Assembly: GCF_029784135.1 (NCBI RefSeq)
Contig: NC_073745.1
Coordinates: 98,477,105-98,541,104 of the forward strand
Direction: 5' to 3'
From: Toxorhynchites rutilus septentrionalis
Taxonomy: Eukaryota > Arthropoda > Insecta > Diptera > Culicidae
DNA: 64,000 nt
Shown: piece by piece, positions 34,800 through 46,559 of the stretch
How positions within the stretch are numbered: the stretch's first letter is position 1
Layout: each line of letters begins with the position of its first letter
Program-made: the position numbers and the translations under genes
Notes under the pieces: generated by a model
Told to the model about the DNA's origin: nothing
The model's database searches: none
What the model saw: only the letters and a program-made list of their open reading frames with translations

Positions 34800-35283
34800 T
34801 TTTTTTTGTTTATTTTAGGCTCATTAGCATTTTAGCAGTAACAGAGCCGAATTTCAATCGTGTACATGTCACATGTTTATCATATCTATAATTAGCACAT
34901 TACACAGTTGCTATGTTTTCGGCGTTAGAGTATTCCCTTCTATACCATTGCATATGGTACACATTTACACAGTTGCCATATAGGCGTAAGAGTTTTCGTT
35001 CTTTTCTTCCATTATCCAGTTAGACCGGACAGCGGAGACAGTTGACTGATCATTGTTGAGTTATTTATAGAACAGCAGCCCGATGTGTCTTGCAGAGCAG
35101 AGCAGTTGTATGGATGAATCGATCTTATTTCGACCGTGGATCGATCTCCATCGCTGATGATTGTTGCGTGGACGTAGCTATTCTGTAACAACACAAAGAT
35201 GGTCAATGAGGGCCCTGAGTTTTGAACTCACGATCGATCGCTTACTAAGCGAACGCGCAACCAATGTGGCTACGGAGACCCCC
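34800..35283 (-). repeat. tRNA-derived SINE family 2, copy B (most complete)
   Basis: Minus strand: the head GGGGGTCTCCGTAGCCACAT, then GGTTGCGCGTTCGCTTAG and the B-box-like CGTGAGTTCAAAACTC, form a tRNA-like promoter region. The body (GACCATCTTTGTGTTGTTAC, AGCTACGTCCACGCAACAAT) and the 3' part (TACGCC, CACAGTTGC, AGCCTAAAATAAAC) match copy A at 1850-3010. It ends in a short A-rich tail. The A box is degenerate. The family is unrelated in body to the Feilai-like SINE. Confidence 0.65.
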
Positions 35284-35479
35284 CATTCTCATTTTCTCAT
35301 ACCTTTGTTCTATACATTTGTGTGCTTTCCCGAATAGAGCTGTCAATAACGAGCAATTTATCGACGAACAACGAAGGGGAGGCTCGGAGACGAATGAATC
35401 GTTGGATTTAAAGTCTCCGTAAACAAAGGAAAAGAAGAAGAACGAAGGGGAATACATGCCTAGAATATAAACAGTGGAT

Positions 35480-36760
35480 CTCGCTGAAGCAAACTTTTAT
35501 TCTTCGTGAGGAAATCGACTGAACAACATCGTTGCTGGGCGAGGGATCGAATGCCTTTCTCAAGGCAATGGGGGTGGAGGAGTAATATTATGGATAAAGT
35601 AAAGTTTTCCAAGGGCCTTTTTGAAGGTTAGAGACGAATGAACTGAAGAAGTTTAAAGTCTCAAACAAGGAAGGAAGGTAAACTTTCAGTATCGTTTTGT
35701 ATTCATAGCAATGAATATCGCTTATTATTCCTTGTTTTGCGTCATCGCATGTCTTCGTTTCGCATTGAGCTGTGGATTACTCACTCGCTGATGTCTTTAG
35801 CATTGAAATCATACCATCAAACTGACGCCATTACATTAAAGTTCTGAGCTACACAATTGTGTGGGGAATCATCAAGCTAGGCTATTGTCAGCTCACCGAG
35901 AAAATAAATGTTCTGGAATTTTGTCAGTGATTTGGTTTCGCATGACGGTAGGAAAACTCTCTCCACAAAGGATGACAGTTAAGCAATATTGGCAGTATCA
36001 ACAGAAAGAGCTTCTGCTGAGAAGAGCGCAAAACGGAGATAAATGTGTGTATATTTAGTTGCTTCAAGTCATCGATATATGGATATTTGTGTGCGTACGT
36101 GCGTGCTTCATAACCCGTACTTAAAAATAGTGCATCTTCGCAACGCTGAAACCCCATTTGTATCTGCTCCCGTGTGCATTGACCCCGTAACGATGCAACA
36201 ATTGTCTAATTATTTTATGCTGTAATTGACGATTGTTTGGTGTTGCAAATTATGCAGTCGTCATGATAAATATAAACAAGGAGTGGAGATAGCGGGAGGG
36301 AAATATTTACGCTAGTGTATTGGTAATGAATCTCCGCTGAGGCAAATATTCAGCCTTTTTCCAAGCAGTTAACATTGTTTGTTTTCTGTCATCAATGCAT
36401 TAAACTGACGCTATGGTGAAACAAGTGTTAAGGTTGTGCACCAAAAATTATTTGGAGAATACCAAGTTATTCAATAAGTTATATTAAGTTATTAATTTAT
36501 TTGGGCTCGCGTGCCAGTCGCAATACTGCTTTCAACTAGGATTGCATTTGCGCTAATCTTGATCATAATAAAGCAGTGCTACACTTTTCGAGATTGTTGT
36601 GATTAACAGATAGAGTTTACTTCATTTATTTTGTCACCAAGAAATTAAATGTTCTAAAAATTTGTATGTGATTTGGTTTCGCTTGCCAGTAGCAAAACTT
36701 TCTCCACTAAAGATGACAGCTGCGCTTATCTCTAGCATGTATTGTTCTGCGAGCACAAGA
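35480..36760. repeat. Diverged direct duplication (~740-bp spacing)
   Basis: 35887-35977 (AAATAAATGTTCTGGAATTT, GTGATTTGGTTTCGCATGAC, CTCTCTCCACAAAGGATGAC) recurs at 36629-36719 with about 15-20% difference. Weaker pairs (AATCTCCGCTGAGGCAAA/GATCTCGCTGAAGCAAA; CATCAAACTGACGCCAT/ATTAAACTGACGCTAT) keep the same order. Old tandem duplication or two copies of one interspersed element; no coding. Confidence 0.7.
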
Positions 36761-37029
36761 ATGAATCATCAAACAATTATCGTCAAATGATTCTACAATA
36801 AAAAATACATTTCAGGGCGTTATTTAGAAATTTTCGTAGTATTATAAAATAATATCCGCAGTTATGAACAAGCGACTTGAATTAAACTACAGCGAAGTTC
36901 TACGTCAACAATGCGGTCGTGTCCTGAAAACAACCTCCTATAATTTTTTTCCTATGATCAATGCGGCGGAAACGCGGAAGACTACTCAGAAGTTTATATG
37001 TGCCGTTGTAAAAAGGTTCACGCAAAATA

Positions 37030-38285
37030 GATTCTAGATTCATGTTGTGAATTCTTTAAACCTTATTGCAACTACTGATTCAAATTCTAGATTTAGAATG
37101 CTATCCTAGATTATGAATTTATATTTAAACTTCCAATTCAAACTACAGAATCAGGTCGAAGATCTTGAATCCTGGTTCGTTTCATAATTTAAGATTTCAA
37201 CCCAGATTCGCGATTCAGATTCCATATTCAGAATCTAAACAATAATTCAATTTTAGTAAACAGATTAGGATGATCAAATTCCAAATTCAAATTTATTTTA
37301 AATTTGAACGTTTATATTTAGTATTTCTATTCTAGATTTCAAATATTTCCAAATTCAGATTTTACTTCAAATTCAGAATTCAGATTCAGATTTCAGATAT
37401 CATTTTAGTTTTCAAGCCTTAGATAAAGGTCAGATTCCTTGCAATCACACTCCATATGAGAATTCTAAAAGCATTCACCTCATTTAAATTCTGGATTTAA
37501 TTTATTATTGCGTATGCAAAATTTATATCTCGAATGAAGATCTGTATTCAGACAGATGAAAATTTTGAATTAGTATTCCACAATAGTATTAGAGCATGTG
37601 TACTACCTTTCCAAGCAGTATAACGGTACGGTACCGTATTGAATTTGACCAAATTTCCTTCATCGGTGAAATTTACTCCTCCACATACCATAGCGATTCC
37701 AAATTAAAATCTTGGATTCGCAAGTCATATCTGAACTCTGGATTCTAATATCAGATCCACATTCAAATGTCCGGTTTCGACTCTAACTTCAGATCCCAGA
37801 TCGAACTCTAAATTTGGGTTTCAAATCTAGCTTCAAGATTTATATTTCATTATTCAGTATTATTCAATTCAAACTACAAATCGTGTGACAGATCTTGTTG
37901 CCTCGTTCATTCTCCAGTTTAAGATTCAATCAAAGATTTACGATTCTGATGCCATGTGTAGAATCCAATTGATATTCCTAATTTGGATTTTTCCAAATTT
38001 ATTAGGTGAACGAGTATGATTATACAAATTTTTGTATTAAAAAAGACACTCTTAAACTTACAAGACTCCAAATGATTTTGAGTCGGGAATCCAAAAAGTG
38101 TACCTGGAATCTGCCCCTTAAAACTGGGAAAGTAAATCTTAATCTGAAATCTGAATCTGGATTTTGAATTTGGAATCGAATTTGAAATATGAATCTGAAA
38201 CCAAAGTTGAAATTCGAACATGAATCTTGATCTGTGAACAAAATTTGGTTTATTATTTGGATTCTGGATAGGGAATCTGAAATTT
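37030..38285. repeat. Second degenerate AATCTG/CAGATT array
   Basis: Mostly CAGATTC/TTCAGATT words (opposite orientation to the main array) from 37030 to 37950. It turns to AATCTGAAATCTGAATCTGG at 38125-38180. Interrupted by normal sequence around 37600-37680. Same kind of decayed hexamer repeat as 27090-32690. Confidence 0.85.
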
Positions 38286-38287
38286 AC

Positions 38288-38780
38288 TGCTGCTTTATTC
38301 AAAGTATGCTCCATCGGAAGCCACAACTTTGGCCCATCACACATGGATTCCACGCTGGAAGAAACCTGGTTGTTTTGAAGCGATACAGCTATCAAGAGAA
38401 TTTTTGATATTTCCGAAAGACTGGAGGTGTTTTTTTAGAAATGCTCAACCCCCATGGGCCGGAACAAGAAGTAATCTGAGGCAGCAATGTCTGAGGGATA
38501 TTGCAGGTGATACAGAACCACCAAGATCACAATTCCCATTGAAGACTTTCCGGAACTTACAAAAAAAGGGTTTTCTTACTGTTCGATATTTGCTATATTC
38601 ATTATCGTCGCCAAAAAGTTTAATTGAACATGTGGATGGACGCAGCTTTGAAATGGAAACTTCATCCGTTTCATCCTCCCAAAATGGATTGTTCCGGACC
38701 ATCTTCCAAAAAAAAGTGGTTTTAAAAGAGTTTAAGAGGTCATATCCGATCTACTACATATCACTACACCACCAGAGCTA
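38288..38780 (-). pseudogene. Mariner DD34D relic (C-terminal part)
   Basis: Minus strand in pieces: LQYPSDIAASDYFLFRPMG matches the mariner PPYSPDIAPSDYHLFRxM block with the third catalytic Asp. Then come SCIASKQPGFFQRGIHV-stop-WAKVVASDGAYFE, the usual C-terminal end of mauritiana/mellifera-type mariners. Stops and frameshifts separate the pieces. Upstream sequence to 38780 has a long minus frame that I cannot align to mariner with confidence. Plus-strand frame 38329-38781 is only the antisense of this relic. Confidence 0.78.
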
Positions 38781-38784
38781 ACAA

Positions 38785-38995
38785 CTGATTACACATGGTG
38801 TTCTACAGCACAACTTTTCACACCTCGCTGTTTTTATTAGTTCCAGTGAGTTCGTTTCGAATTCAACAATGAAACTTTCACTCGAATATAAACTGCTCGA
38901 ATAATTGGATGTTTCAAATCGTGCTAAAAATGACGATTGAAAACCTTCGCTTCGGTGTGGAGAATGAGCCGAATGAACGTGAAGCGAAGGAGAAG
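38785..38995 (+). repeat. Dispersed repeat, inverted partner of 48424-48615
   Basis: ACAACTGATTAC, AGTTCCAGTGAGT(T/A)CGTTTCGA, TTTCAAATCGT and CTTCGCTTCGGTGTG(G/A)AGAAT followed by CGAACGTGAAGCG-type sequence match the reverse complement of 48424-48615 in order. Non-coding. The Feilai-like SINE at 39041 inserted just beyond it. Confidence 0.75.
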
Positions 38996-39040
38996 AAATT
39001 AGACAATTTTCGGTGACGCGCTCAATTTTCATCTATAGTT

Positions 39041-39244
39041 CTTCTTCTTCTTCTTATATGGCACTAACGTTCCTAGAAGAACTCCGCCATCTCAACGTAG
39101 TATTACTTGCGTCATTTTCATTAGTACTTAGTTGAGATTTCTATGCCAAATAACACGCATTGAATGCATTCTGAGTGGCAAGCTCTAGAATACGCGTGAC
39201 CACAGTGCAAGTCCAGAACGGGAATCGAACCCGAACCCCCGGCA
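39041..39244 (-). repeat. Feilai-like SINE, 5'-truncated, with 14-bp target duplication
   Basis: The body matches 21287-21559 closely (GGCACTAACGTTCCTAGAAG, TGAATGCATTCTGAGTGGCA, B box GGTTCGATTCCC on the minus strand) and it has a (GAA)n tail. The A-box half is absent and a ~20-bp internal segment is missing. TTTCATCTATAGTT is repeated exactly at 39027-39040 and 39245-39258, marking a target-primed insertion that was already truncated on arrival. Confidence 0.92.
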
Positions 39245-39258
39245 TTTCATCTATAGTT

Positions 39259-39718
39259 TGAACCACCAATATGTTCCTGAAAAACGTAATCCTACGTCAA
39301 AATTATGTTCCGGAAAACTTTTGCTGAACGAATCAAACATTGGCACAAATTTATCGAAGCCAAAGAATGCTACATTGAGTACAATATGAATTTTCTTGAA
39401 TAAACAACATGTACATTTTGACGTAGGACAACCTCTAACCATTTAATACAGGGGCTCATTTCAATGCAACGGGTGAAAAAGTGAAAGATTTTGAACGTCA
39501 ATATCTCTTCAATTAATGGATGTATTTTGACTACAAACACATAAATTAACAGGAAATATTTCCACCTACTTTTTTCCATACCTAGTGAAAACAGAAAAAC
39601 TATTAAACAATGTAACGAATGACACACATTCGCATTCTCTCACAATGCAACGAGTCTTCCATGAATTTCGAGTGTTAGCTTAAATGGTTAAAAGGAGGAA
39701 ACGCTTCGATGTCACGTT

Positions 39719-39720
<2 letters not shown>
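39259..39720. other. Unassigned sequence
   Basis: GAAAAACGTAATCCTACGTC near 39278 and GACGTAGG near 39420 recall a dispersed repeat also seen near 23105 and 43858. No gene. Confidence 0.35.

Positions 39721-39723
<3 letters not shown>

Positions 39724-39755
<32 letters not shown>
39724..39755. repeat. AG microsatellite (~16 units)
   Basis: An uninterrupted (GA)n run, likely polymorphic. Confidence 0.97.
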
Positions 39756-39758
<3 letters not shown>

Positions 39759-40985
39759 GTTAAAACTAAGTGGTCTATCAATTCGAAGCTGGTTAAACTC
39801 TAGATAGCGAACAGCTAACGCCATGTGTTAAAGCTGAGAGTCAATTCGGGAATATTGGTGCTACGCCGATTGCTCGCGTCACGCAGGGGAAACATTATGT
39901 GCAATGAAATATGATTTCGTCGAATAGAATAAGGGACTGCGCAAATGGATGTGTTCACCGAATGACCAAAATTTTCATGAAGAGTTCAATTTTCCAGTCA
40001 CCTAATTCCAGGTAGATTACTTCACGCACAAGTTACATTACCGTTTGAAAAATTCTAACAAATAAAAACAAAACAATATATTTCAATTTACAGAATAATT
40101 TTCTAAGCCTTTGACAGAATCGGGAACGGAAATATGTTATTATCGACCTCAGCCTTATTCATCATCAGTCTAAGCCACATCCACAATCGAAGTTAAGGCC
40201 TTCATTGGATTCAGTGCCGGAAACGATGCAAAAATCCAGTCTGCTCTGGCGATCTCTTTGCAGGAAATATATGAACGTATTATTGTAAGCACAATGTTGA
40301 TTTATGGGTACGACACGCAATCTAGCAAACATCTTTGACAATAGAGGCAAACAATTTTCGACCACGATGGTCAAAATTATATTACTGTAAGAGGGTGACA
40401 CTTTTACAGACAAATAAGCACTCGAAACAACGTGGCTTTTGGGATGTCAATGAAAGATGTGACAAATACAACAAAACAGTAGTAGCGTCTGTGTCTAAGA
40501 ACACGAACGAAAGATTGACATAGGACAATATTTGTTTTTTGATCAAATTACACATTGGAGTATAAAGCTCTGGAAAGAGCCGTTTATTTATATATCAAAA
40601 TGAACTATATTATCCGTTTTCGGAACATTGTCGTTGGTGGGTCGTCATAACTATATCGCCAGATGATGTTGATTAGATACTCATCGACTCTCTGTGTCCG
40701 CCAGGAAAAATGTAAGCATAAACAAGTATGATACAGTTTCCCGCCTAATGGTTTTGCATAATATGCGTTTGAATTTTCTTAATATTTCGGTACATGTCTC
40801 AATTGCAATTTCGTAGTAAGACTACCCACATAAACTCAAAGACGCAGGACTTTCTGATGAAGATGGTACAACTACCTGACTCATAACTTCAACAAATTCA
40901 ACGGATCAAATAATTTAGGCTAATAAAATCATCGGTGATACAGAACTGCACAAAACCAAAAATGAGTAAAATACATCACTAATCA
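39756..40985. other. Unassigned intronic sequence
   Basis: No coding, TIR or tandem structure that I can support. Confidence 0.4.
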
Positions 40986-40989
40986 TCAC

Positions 40990-41118
40990 TTCATCACTTT
41001 TAATGGCAGTAACGTCCCGAACAAGTACTTGGCCTTCTCATTATAGTATTACTTGCGACATAGTTGAAATTCTATTGTCAGAAGACATGCCTTGATTGAA
41101 GAAATACTCCACACGACC
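40990..41118 (-). repeat. Old, diverged Feilai-like SINE fragment
   Basis: ATGGCAGTAACGTCCCGAAC, GTAGTATTACTTGCG-like AGTATTACTTGCGACA, TAGTTGAAATTCTA and ACATGCCTTGA follow the order of the 3' body of the SINE at 21287. Identity is much lower and the promoter half is absent. Confidence 0.7.
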
Positions 41119-41500
41119 ACGACAGTCAGATCGAAGTTGGCACTGCTAGGAATAAACGAAAAAAAGGCTGAAACCCAAACAAATGAAATTCATAAAACTG
41201 GCTCTCAAACTTTATGTTATATGGGTACCCCTAATTATTTTAAAAAGTATTTCAAGACACTTGAACCAGGCCAATTATTATTAACACTCCTATTCTCGCG
41301 CGAAAAATCATAACTCGTGTACTCACAGACTGTGCGCGTCTCTGTAATTTTGCTATTGTGTATTTTTATTTTTTTCTTTAACTTAATTCAGTTTTAATAG
41401 TCATTTAATTCAGCCACCTCTTTCATTCTCGGTCTATCCTTGTTGGTAGAGTACGACATTTCTCTAATCTGGCTTTGAGGTTTCAAGATCCCTACTTTCG
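41119..41500. other. Unassigned sequence
   Basis: Nothing supportable beyond short uninformative frames. Confidence 0.4.
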
Positions 41501-43480
41501 CCCCATGGAATACCTTAAAGATACAATTCAAAGTATCTTACAACCCTTGATGATCCCTCAAAACTTATTTCCACGCCAACGTTCCAAAAGATCAGCCGTA
41601 CTCCGAACTTGATCACGATTCGATGAGCTCTCATATTTCGCAGGTCGTGAACCTCTGGTGGGTATCCGCGCCGCAAACCTTCAACAAATGCAAAAAAGCC
41701 AACACAAATCAGGTTTGCCAAAAACCACACCGACCACGTACGACGACGACGATCCCTGGGGTCGTGATTATATCACACACGACATATTCCAACGGTCATT
41801 CGCTGCCCCGCGATCGTGTGCACAATTTGACAGCCAAACAAGATGGATGAATCGCTGTGTGTTCTTTTTCGGTGCCTTGATCGTTTCTTCCTTCCAACGC
41901 CGCTCGCCGCTCTTCTAGCAAGCAACAGGCTTAGACCAGCCAACAGCGCGTGTTAATGAACTTGTGCTAACGTTTGGCAAGGTTTTTTTCGCAAATGGTT
42001 TGGACGCGTCGCGTCATCCTTCTCACGCCAAGGTCAACCATAAAATGCTGTCGCGAACTTGGCGAGGGGATGTTTAATTCTACAATTTGGCTTGCGACAA
42101 GTAGAGAGTACAATTAGGTCAGACAACAACAACAACAACTACAGGTACGAAGTGTTTTTTCAGCGTTTCTGACGAATTTGCCCAAAAAGCAAGACATCGA
42201 AAGTTAAATAACCAAATCCTGCTGCGTGGTGTACTTTCGTTCTTCGCAGGCGTTCCCCTGACGGCCTTCAATTAGGCGGTCGTGTCAAATAATTGATTAG
42301 TGTTTATTTAAACGTGTGGCCAAGTCGACACTTGGCGGCTTTGTTTCTTTCGCCGAGGATCGAATTAATGGACAGGAAACTGGTGAAACCAGTTCTGTAA
42401 ACATACCTGTCTCTGTCTCGCGTACGCGTTTTATCGCGCAATCGAAATCCTTGGAGAGTTGCGCCCATTGTTGTCTGCACGATGATGTCGTCCTATACTG
42501 ATTACTTGAGTGCGTCCTTTGCACAGTAACCTACTGAGAGTTTTCGTTTTATGGGCAGACCGGATTGAAGACGGAGACGAGAGAGTGAAAAAAAACCCCA
42601 AGTTACTTACAGCCCTCAATGGTCATCGCAACCGATGAATCACACCGTCGTCGTGAATCATCATCCGCCGGGGGGTGATCGATTTTTTCATTGAGATGCG
42701 TTGAAATAAGCACCCGCAAGGTCGGACCGGACGGGCGAAGAATTCACGCGTTGGGCAGAGTTCCATTCGCCGCCTTTAGCTCAAATTGGAGAAATGAGTC
42801 GGTGGCGGCTACGTGAACAGCGCGTGCAAGCGTTTGCTGGCTGCCTACACGACGACGCACACGAAACCTACTTCTCTCGGATGTCTCGGTAGGAGGCTTA
42901 TCGCGGCCAATTCATCAAACAAGTTACTGCTGTGTGCCTTAGTGGTGGATGTAGACAGAGAGATGCTGACTGAAGGTGTTGTAGCTGCTGTTGTATTTGC
43001 TCCAAGTAGTGTAACCACTTGGTGCCGTTTTCAAATGCATGCTGTGCTGTTTACGGAATCATGTTTACCTTCCTGTTTTCTCGCAAAGCTCTGGCAGCAG
43101 CAGCAGTCGGAGGCACACAGAGCTCGATGAATTAATGCGCCTGCGATGATTGCTGCTGGCACTACTGGCCTACGCGCGCATAATTAAGTGAAAAGGCTAA
43201 TTTTCCGAATGGTTCGCGGAACGCGCTGCAGCTGGATTCCGAGCTCCAGCATTAAATACCACCACCATTAGCAGAAACCACCACCACCGGGACTGGCCAC
43301 ACAAATTATCAACAAATCGGTTTGCGTATAGCTTCCGATGATGGCGGTAAAAAGCACACCTTGACCGGATGGATCCATTCATTGCCAGCTATGTGTGTAT
43401 GCTGAGTGAGACGGGGGGACGCGGAACGAAAAACGAGATTCATCCTACGATTCTGGTTAGCGGTATTTTTTCGCCTTAAA
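41500..43480. promoter_or_regulatory. 2-kb unique GC/CpG-rich island (candidate regulatory or alternative first exon area)
   Basis: It stands out from the AT-rich intron by GC content, CpG-rich words (CGCGTACGCGTTTTATCGCGC, GACGACGACGATCC) and lack of repeats. A minus-strand GAGGGCT|GTAAGT donor at ~42610 follows an open stretch (SSVAMTIEG). Its phase (1) does not fit the next shot exon, so I do not call an exon. Some Drosophila shot isoforms start inside the gene, which makes an internal promoter reasonable; that is inference. Confidence 0.3.
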
Positions 43481-44297
43481 CATCGTGTACTATCATCTCT
43501 CTCTCGCTAACATTTCCATTCCATACCCGATAATTATAATGCGCCGCCGAGGTTTCACTTGGTGCGAAAATACCTCTGGACGCACAAACAAAAATGTGTT
43601 ATGTTGGGTTGGTGTTTCGTTCCCTCAGTTTCACTCATTCTTTCGATCTCCGACAAAATATGCGGAGAATAGCTGATCTGCAATATCACCATATAAAGGT
43701 TCGAAACGAAGAAAATATCGAGACGGGGCAGAATGAAATTCCATTACGCGGTTCCACCGAGGATTCGCAAGAGGACTCTGTATACTACCCCCCAAATCTC
43801 CTCGAAAAACGACTGCTCATCGGAGCAGTGACGTATGTATTGCAAAAATGTGACGTTTGACGTAGGTGATTTGCTATTTTTTTCTATTTCTGTACCATGA
43901 CTTAAAGTTATCACTGGAATGGATGAATACAGAGCGTGAACTATAACAGGCTTCAGTGGTAGGTAATGACTATCAGAGGTCTGGAATACAAACCGCAATA
44001 AACGAATGATTGAAAGTCACCTTCGACTACAGGGTTCCCAAAATAACCCGGTCATGGAAAAGTTAACGAAGGTGCTGCTAGTGCGGATTTCTATCAAAGA
44101 GTCCATTTTCATGAGCATATTTAGAAGAACTAGCTGGCTGCTGTTGGTAGAATGCGAAAAACTTTTGTTCTGTTACTGAAAATCTTTAAAACTAATTTTG
44201 AGAACAAGTGCGTTAGAAGGAATATCAATAATAATGAATAATAATAATAAATAACCATGTCAATTTAGTTGCATCATTGGAATATAGAAGGTCTTCG
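43481..44297. other. Unassigned intronic sequence
   Basis: No supportable gene or element. TGACGTTTGACGTAGG near 43850 is a fragment of a dispersed repeat. Confidence 0.4.
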
Positions 44298-44400
44298 TGG
44301 ACGAGAGGTTGCATTCAATAAGTGAACGATCGTGAGTTCAACCCATAGTGCCACCTTCGTATGTTATTATAGACTATCCATAGCAAAGATTAAAGTGCTA
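44298..44400 (+). repeat. SINE family 2, copy C (promoter half)
   Basis: GGTCTTCGTGGACGAGAGGTTGC resembles the tRNA-like head of copy B. It is followed by AGTGAACGATCGTGAGTTCAACCC, which carries a better B box than copy B. The body decays after about 100 bases. Confidence 0.5.
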
Positions 44401-45146
44401 TGGTTGTATGGTTCAACAAAAATATATTTGTAGCCAAGCAAAAACCAAAATCGCGTCGGCATATCAACTCAACTCTTTCGTAGCCTCTAAAATGCAGTTT
44501 GGAAATTCACACGTTTCTTCAAAAATAAGGGAAGTAGTCCGTATTTTCATTCGAGACTATCTGGACCACGACTTGGGTGCTGACTCACACAGTGTTAACC
44601 TCATGAAATGCTGTAGACTATTCAAAATGAACGCAGGAACCCTGGAACGCAGGAACGAGACTACACCCAAACTAGCGTTGGCAGAAAACATGTCATCTTT
44701 GGCAGAAAAGATGCCATTTCCTGTGCATGAGAGTCAAATGCGCAAATAATGAGCTATTTTAAAAGCTTAAAAATTGTTTGTATGTATGCGAGCAGACATC
44801 TCTTTCTGTTTTCTTTTCTCTTTTCATTTGGGATTGTGCAAAAAAAAAGTCCATACGACGTCAATGGGGATCGAACCAAGGCCGGCTGGAATGCAAAGTT
44901 ACTTTACACGACCATGCTATCCATATAGCTGCCAGCGCTATTATAAAGGAGCGTGATAATATTACACCTCATCATAAAATGAAGTTGGAATGTGTTTTCT
45001 AAGACAATAAAGAAGAACATGAACGAGAATATATCTTTCTCTGTCTGGGCCGTGTAATTGGCAAACTATACGAAAAGCTTTCATATGCTTTCATTTAAAT
45101 GTGTCTCCTGTTTCGCTCCCTCTAATTGGCTTTAGCATATATACTA

Positions 45147-46445
45147 AAGGGTGTGTCACATCAAATTGCATCACGGAAAAAACACTGTAGAAATTCGCCC
45201 AGTAGACCGATCCTTTTGAAAATTTTAGACAGTAAAATAAAAACTATTAAACAACTTTTGGCATTTTCTTTTTATTCATACTTCGAGCCCAAGCCCGTAT
45301 GCTCGCACCTTCCTCTTTACCCCGTCCATAAGGTTCTGTACAACGTCAGGTTGTAGTTTTTTTTTGAACAGAAATCCATTTTCTCTTGAAGTTCGCCTCC
45401 GATTTGACAACGTTTGGGTTCTTCCGGAGGGCCTGCTTCATAATCGCCCAATATTTCTCTATTGGGCGAAGCTCCGGCGCGTTGGGCGGGTTCATTTCCT
45501 TTGGCACGAAGGTGACCCCGCTGGCTTCGTACCACTCCAACACGTCCTTTGAATAGTGGAACGAAGCGAGATCCGGCCAGAAGATGGTCGGGCCCTCGTG
45601 TTGCTTCAATAGTGGTAGTAAGCGCTTCTGTAGGCACTCCTTAAGGTAAACCTGCCCGTTTACCGTGCCGGTCATCACGAAGGGGGCGCTCCGCTTTCCG
45701 CAAGAGCAGATCGCTTGCCACACCATGTACTTTTTGGCAAACTTGGATAGTTTCTGCTTGCGAATCTCCTCCGGAACGCTGAGTTTGTCCTCTGCGGAGA
45801 AGAACAACAGGCCCGGCAGCTGACGAAAGTCCGCTTTGACGTAGGTTTCGTCGTCCATTACCAGGCAATGCGGCTTCGTCAGCATTTCGGTGTACAGCTT
45901 CCGGGCTCGCGTCTTCCCCACCATGTTTTGCCTTCCGTCGCGGTTAGGAGCCTTCTGAACCTTGTATGTACGCAGGCCCTCCCGCTGCTTGGTCCGCTGG
46001 ACGAATGAACTTGACAAATTCAGCCTATTGGCGACATCCCGGACCGAACTTCTCGGATCACGTCTAAACTGCTTAACTACGCGCTTGTGATCTTTTTCAC
46101 TGACGGAGCATCCATTTTTGCCGTTCTTCACCTTCCGGTCGATGGTTAGGTTCTCGAAGTATCGTATCAGTACTCTGCTGGCCGTGGATTGGACGATTCC
46201 CAGCATCTTACCGATGTCCCGATGTAACAACTCCGGATTCTCGAAATGAGTGTACAAGATTAATTCACGACGCTCTTTTTCGTTGGACGACAAATTTACA
46301 AATTTACGAAAAATTGACAGTGAAGCATGGCCAACGTGATCTATACACTCTTATCTGATTATAAGCGAAAGCTGAAGATATAATTCCTAAAAATTAAATT
46401 TCTACAGCGTTTTTTCCGTGATGCAATTTGATGTGACACACCCTT
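45147..46445. mobile_element. ITmD37E-type Tc1/mariner transposon, 1299 bp, complete ends
   Basis: Terminal inverted repeats of about 48 bp start AAGGGTGTGTCACATCAAAT at both ends, with one difference (CACTGTAG versus CGCTGTAG). TA flanks both ends (45145-45146 and 46446-46447). One long minus-strand transposase frame fills the interior. The near-identity of the TIRs and the almost intact gene indicate a young insertion. Confidence 0.96.
45276..46293 (-). pseudogene. DD37E transposase, nearly intact (lost start codon, one frameshift)
   Basis: The frame from 46293 to 45346 gives 315 residues. It has an N-terminal helix-turn-helix region (residues ~10-110) and the catalytic triad D148 (VMDDETYVK), D241 (FWPDLASFHYS) and E279 (LRPIEKYW). 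Exactly 37 residues lie between D241 and E279, the DD37E signature of the mosquito ITmD37E family. Two defects are visible. The first codon of the conserved start (SSNEKERREL) is TTG where ATG is expected. A run of nine A residues (plus-strand T run 45357-45365) shifts the frame near the C-terminus, so it ends KKTTT instead of continuing through QNLMDGVKRK-type residues to a stop at 45276. A run of eight would keep the frame. The copy is therefore probably inactive but could be a very recent loss. Confidence 0.93.
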
Positions 46446-46559
46446 TATACAAATGATATACATGTATTGGGGAGTAGAACATTTTATGTTATCTCTCAGC
46501 TCATTTAATGTAATAAATCGGGATGCCATAAAATGTATTAAAAATTAACTTTGGGTGTA

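Larger units (their letters stand above)
44664..46557. mobile_element. TIR element (CACCCAAA ends) with tRNA-like promoter, copy 1, interrupted by a DD37E element
   Basis: The left end CACCCAAACTAGCGTTGGC and the right end (reverse complement CACCCAAAGTTAATTTT) give short TIRs with TA on both sides (44662-44663 and 46558-46559). The body is the same as copy 2 at 53031-53588. On the minus strand it has TATGGATAGCATGGTCGTGT and CCTTGGTTCGATCCCC, an A-box-like and a good B-box sequence, followed by a T-run terminator. Coordinates include a 1299-bp DD37E insertion at 45147-46445. Confidence 0.82.

Noticed and set aside
38329..38781. 150-codon plus-strand frame
   Set aside because: Antisense to a mariner transposase relic; the protein motifs are on the minus strand.
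42590..42670. First exon of shot ending SSVAMTIEG at a GTAAGT donor
   Set aside because: It lies downstream of exon 50134 in the gene and ends in phase 1, while the next coding exons need phase 0.
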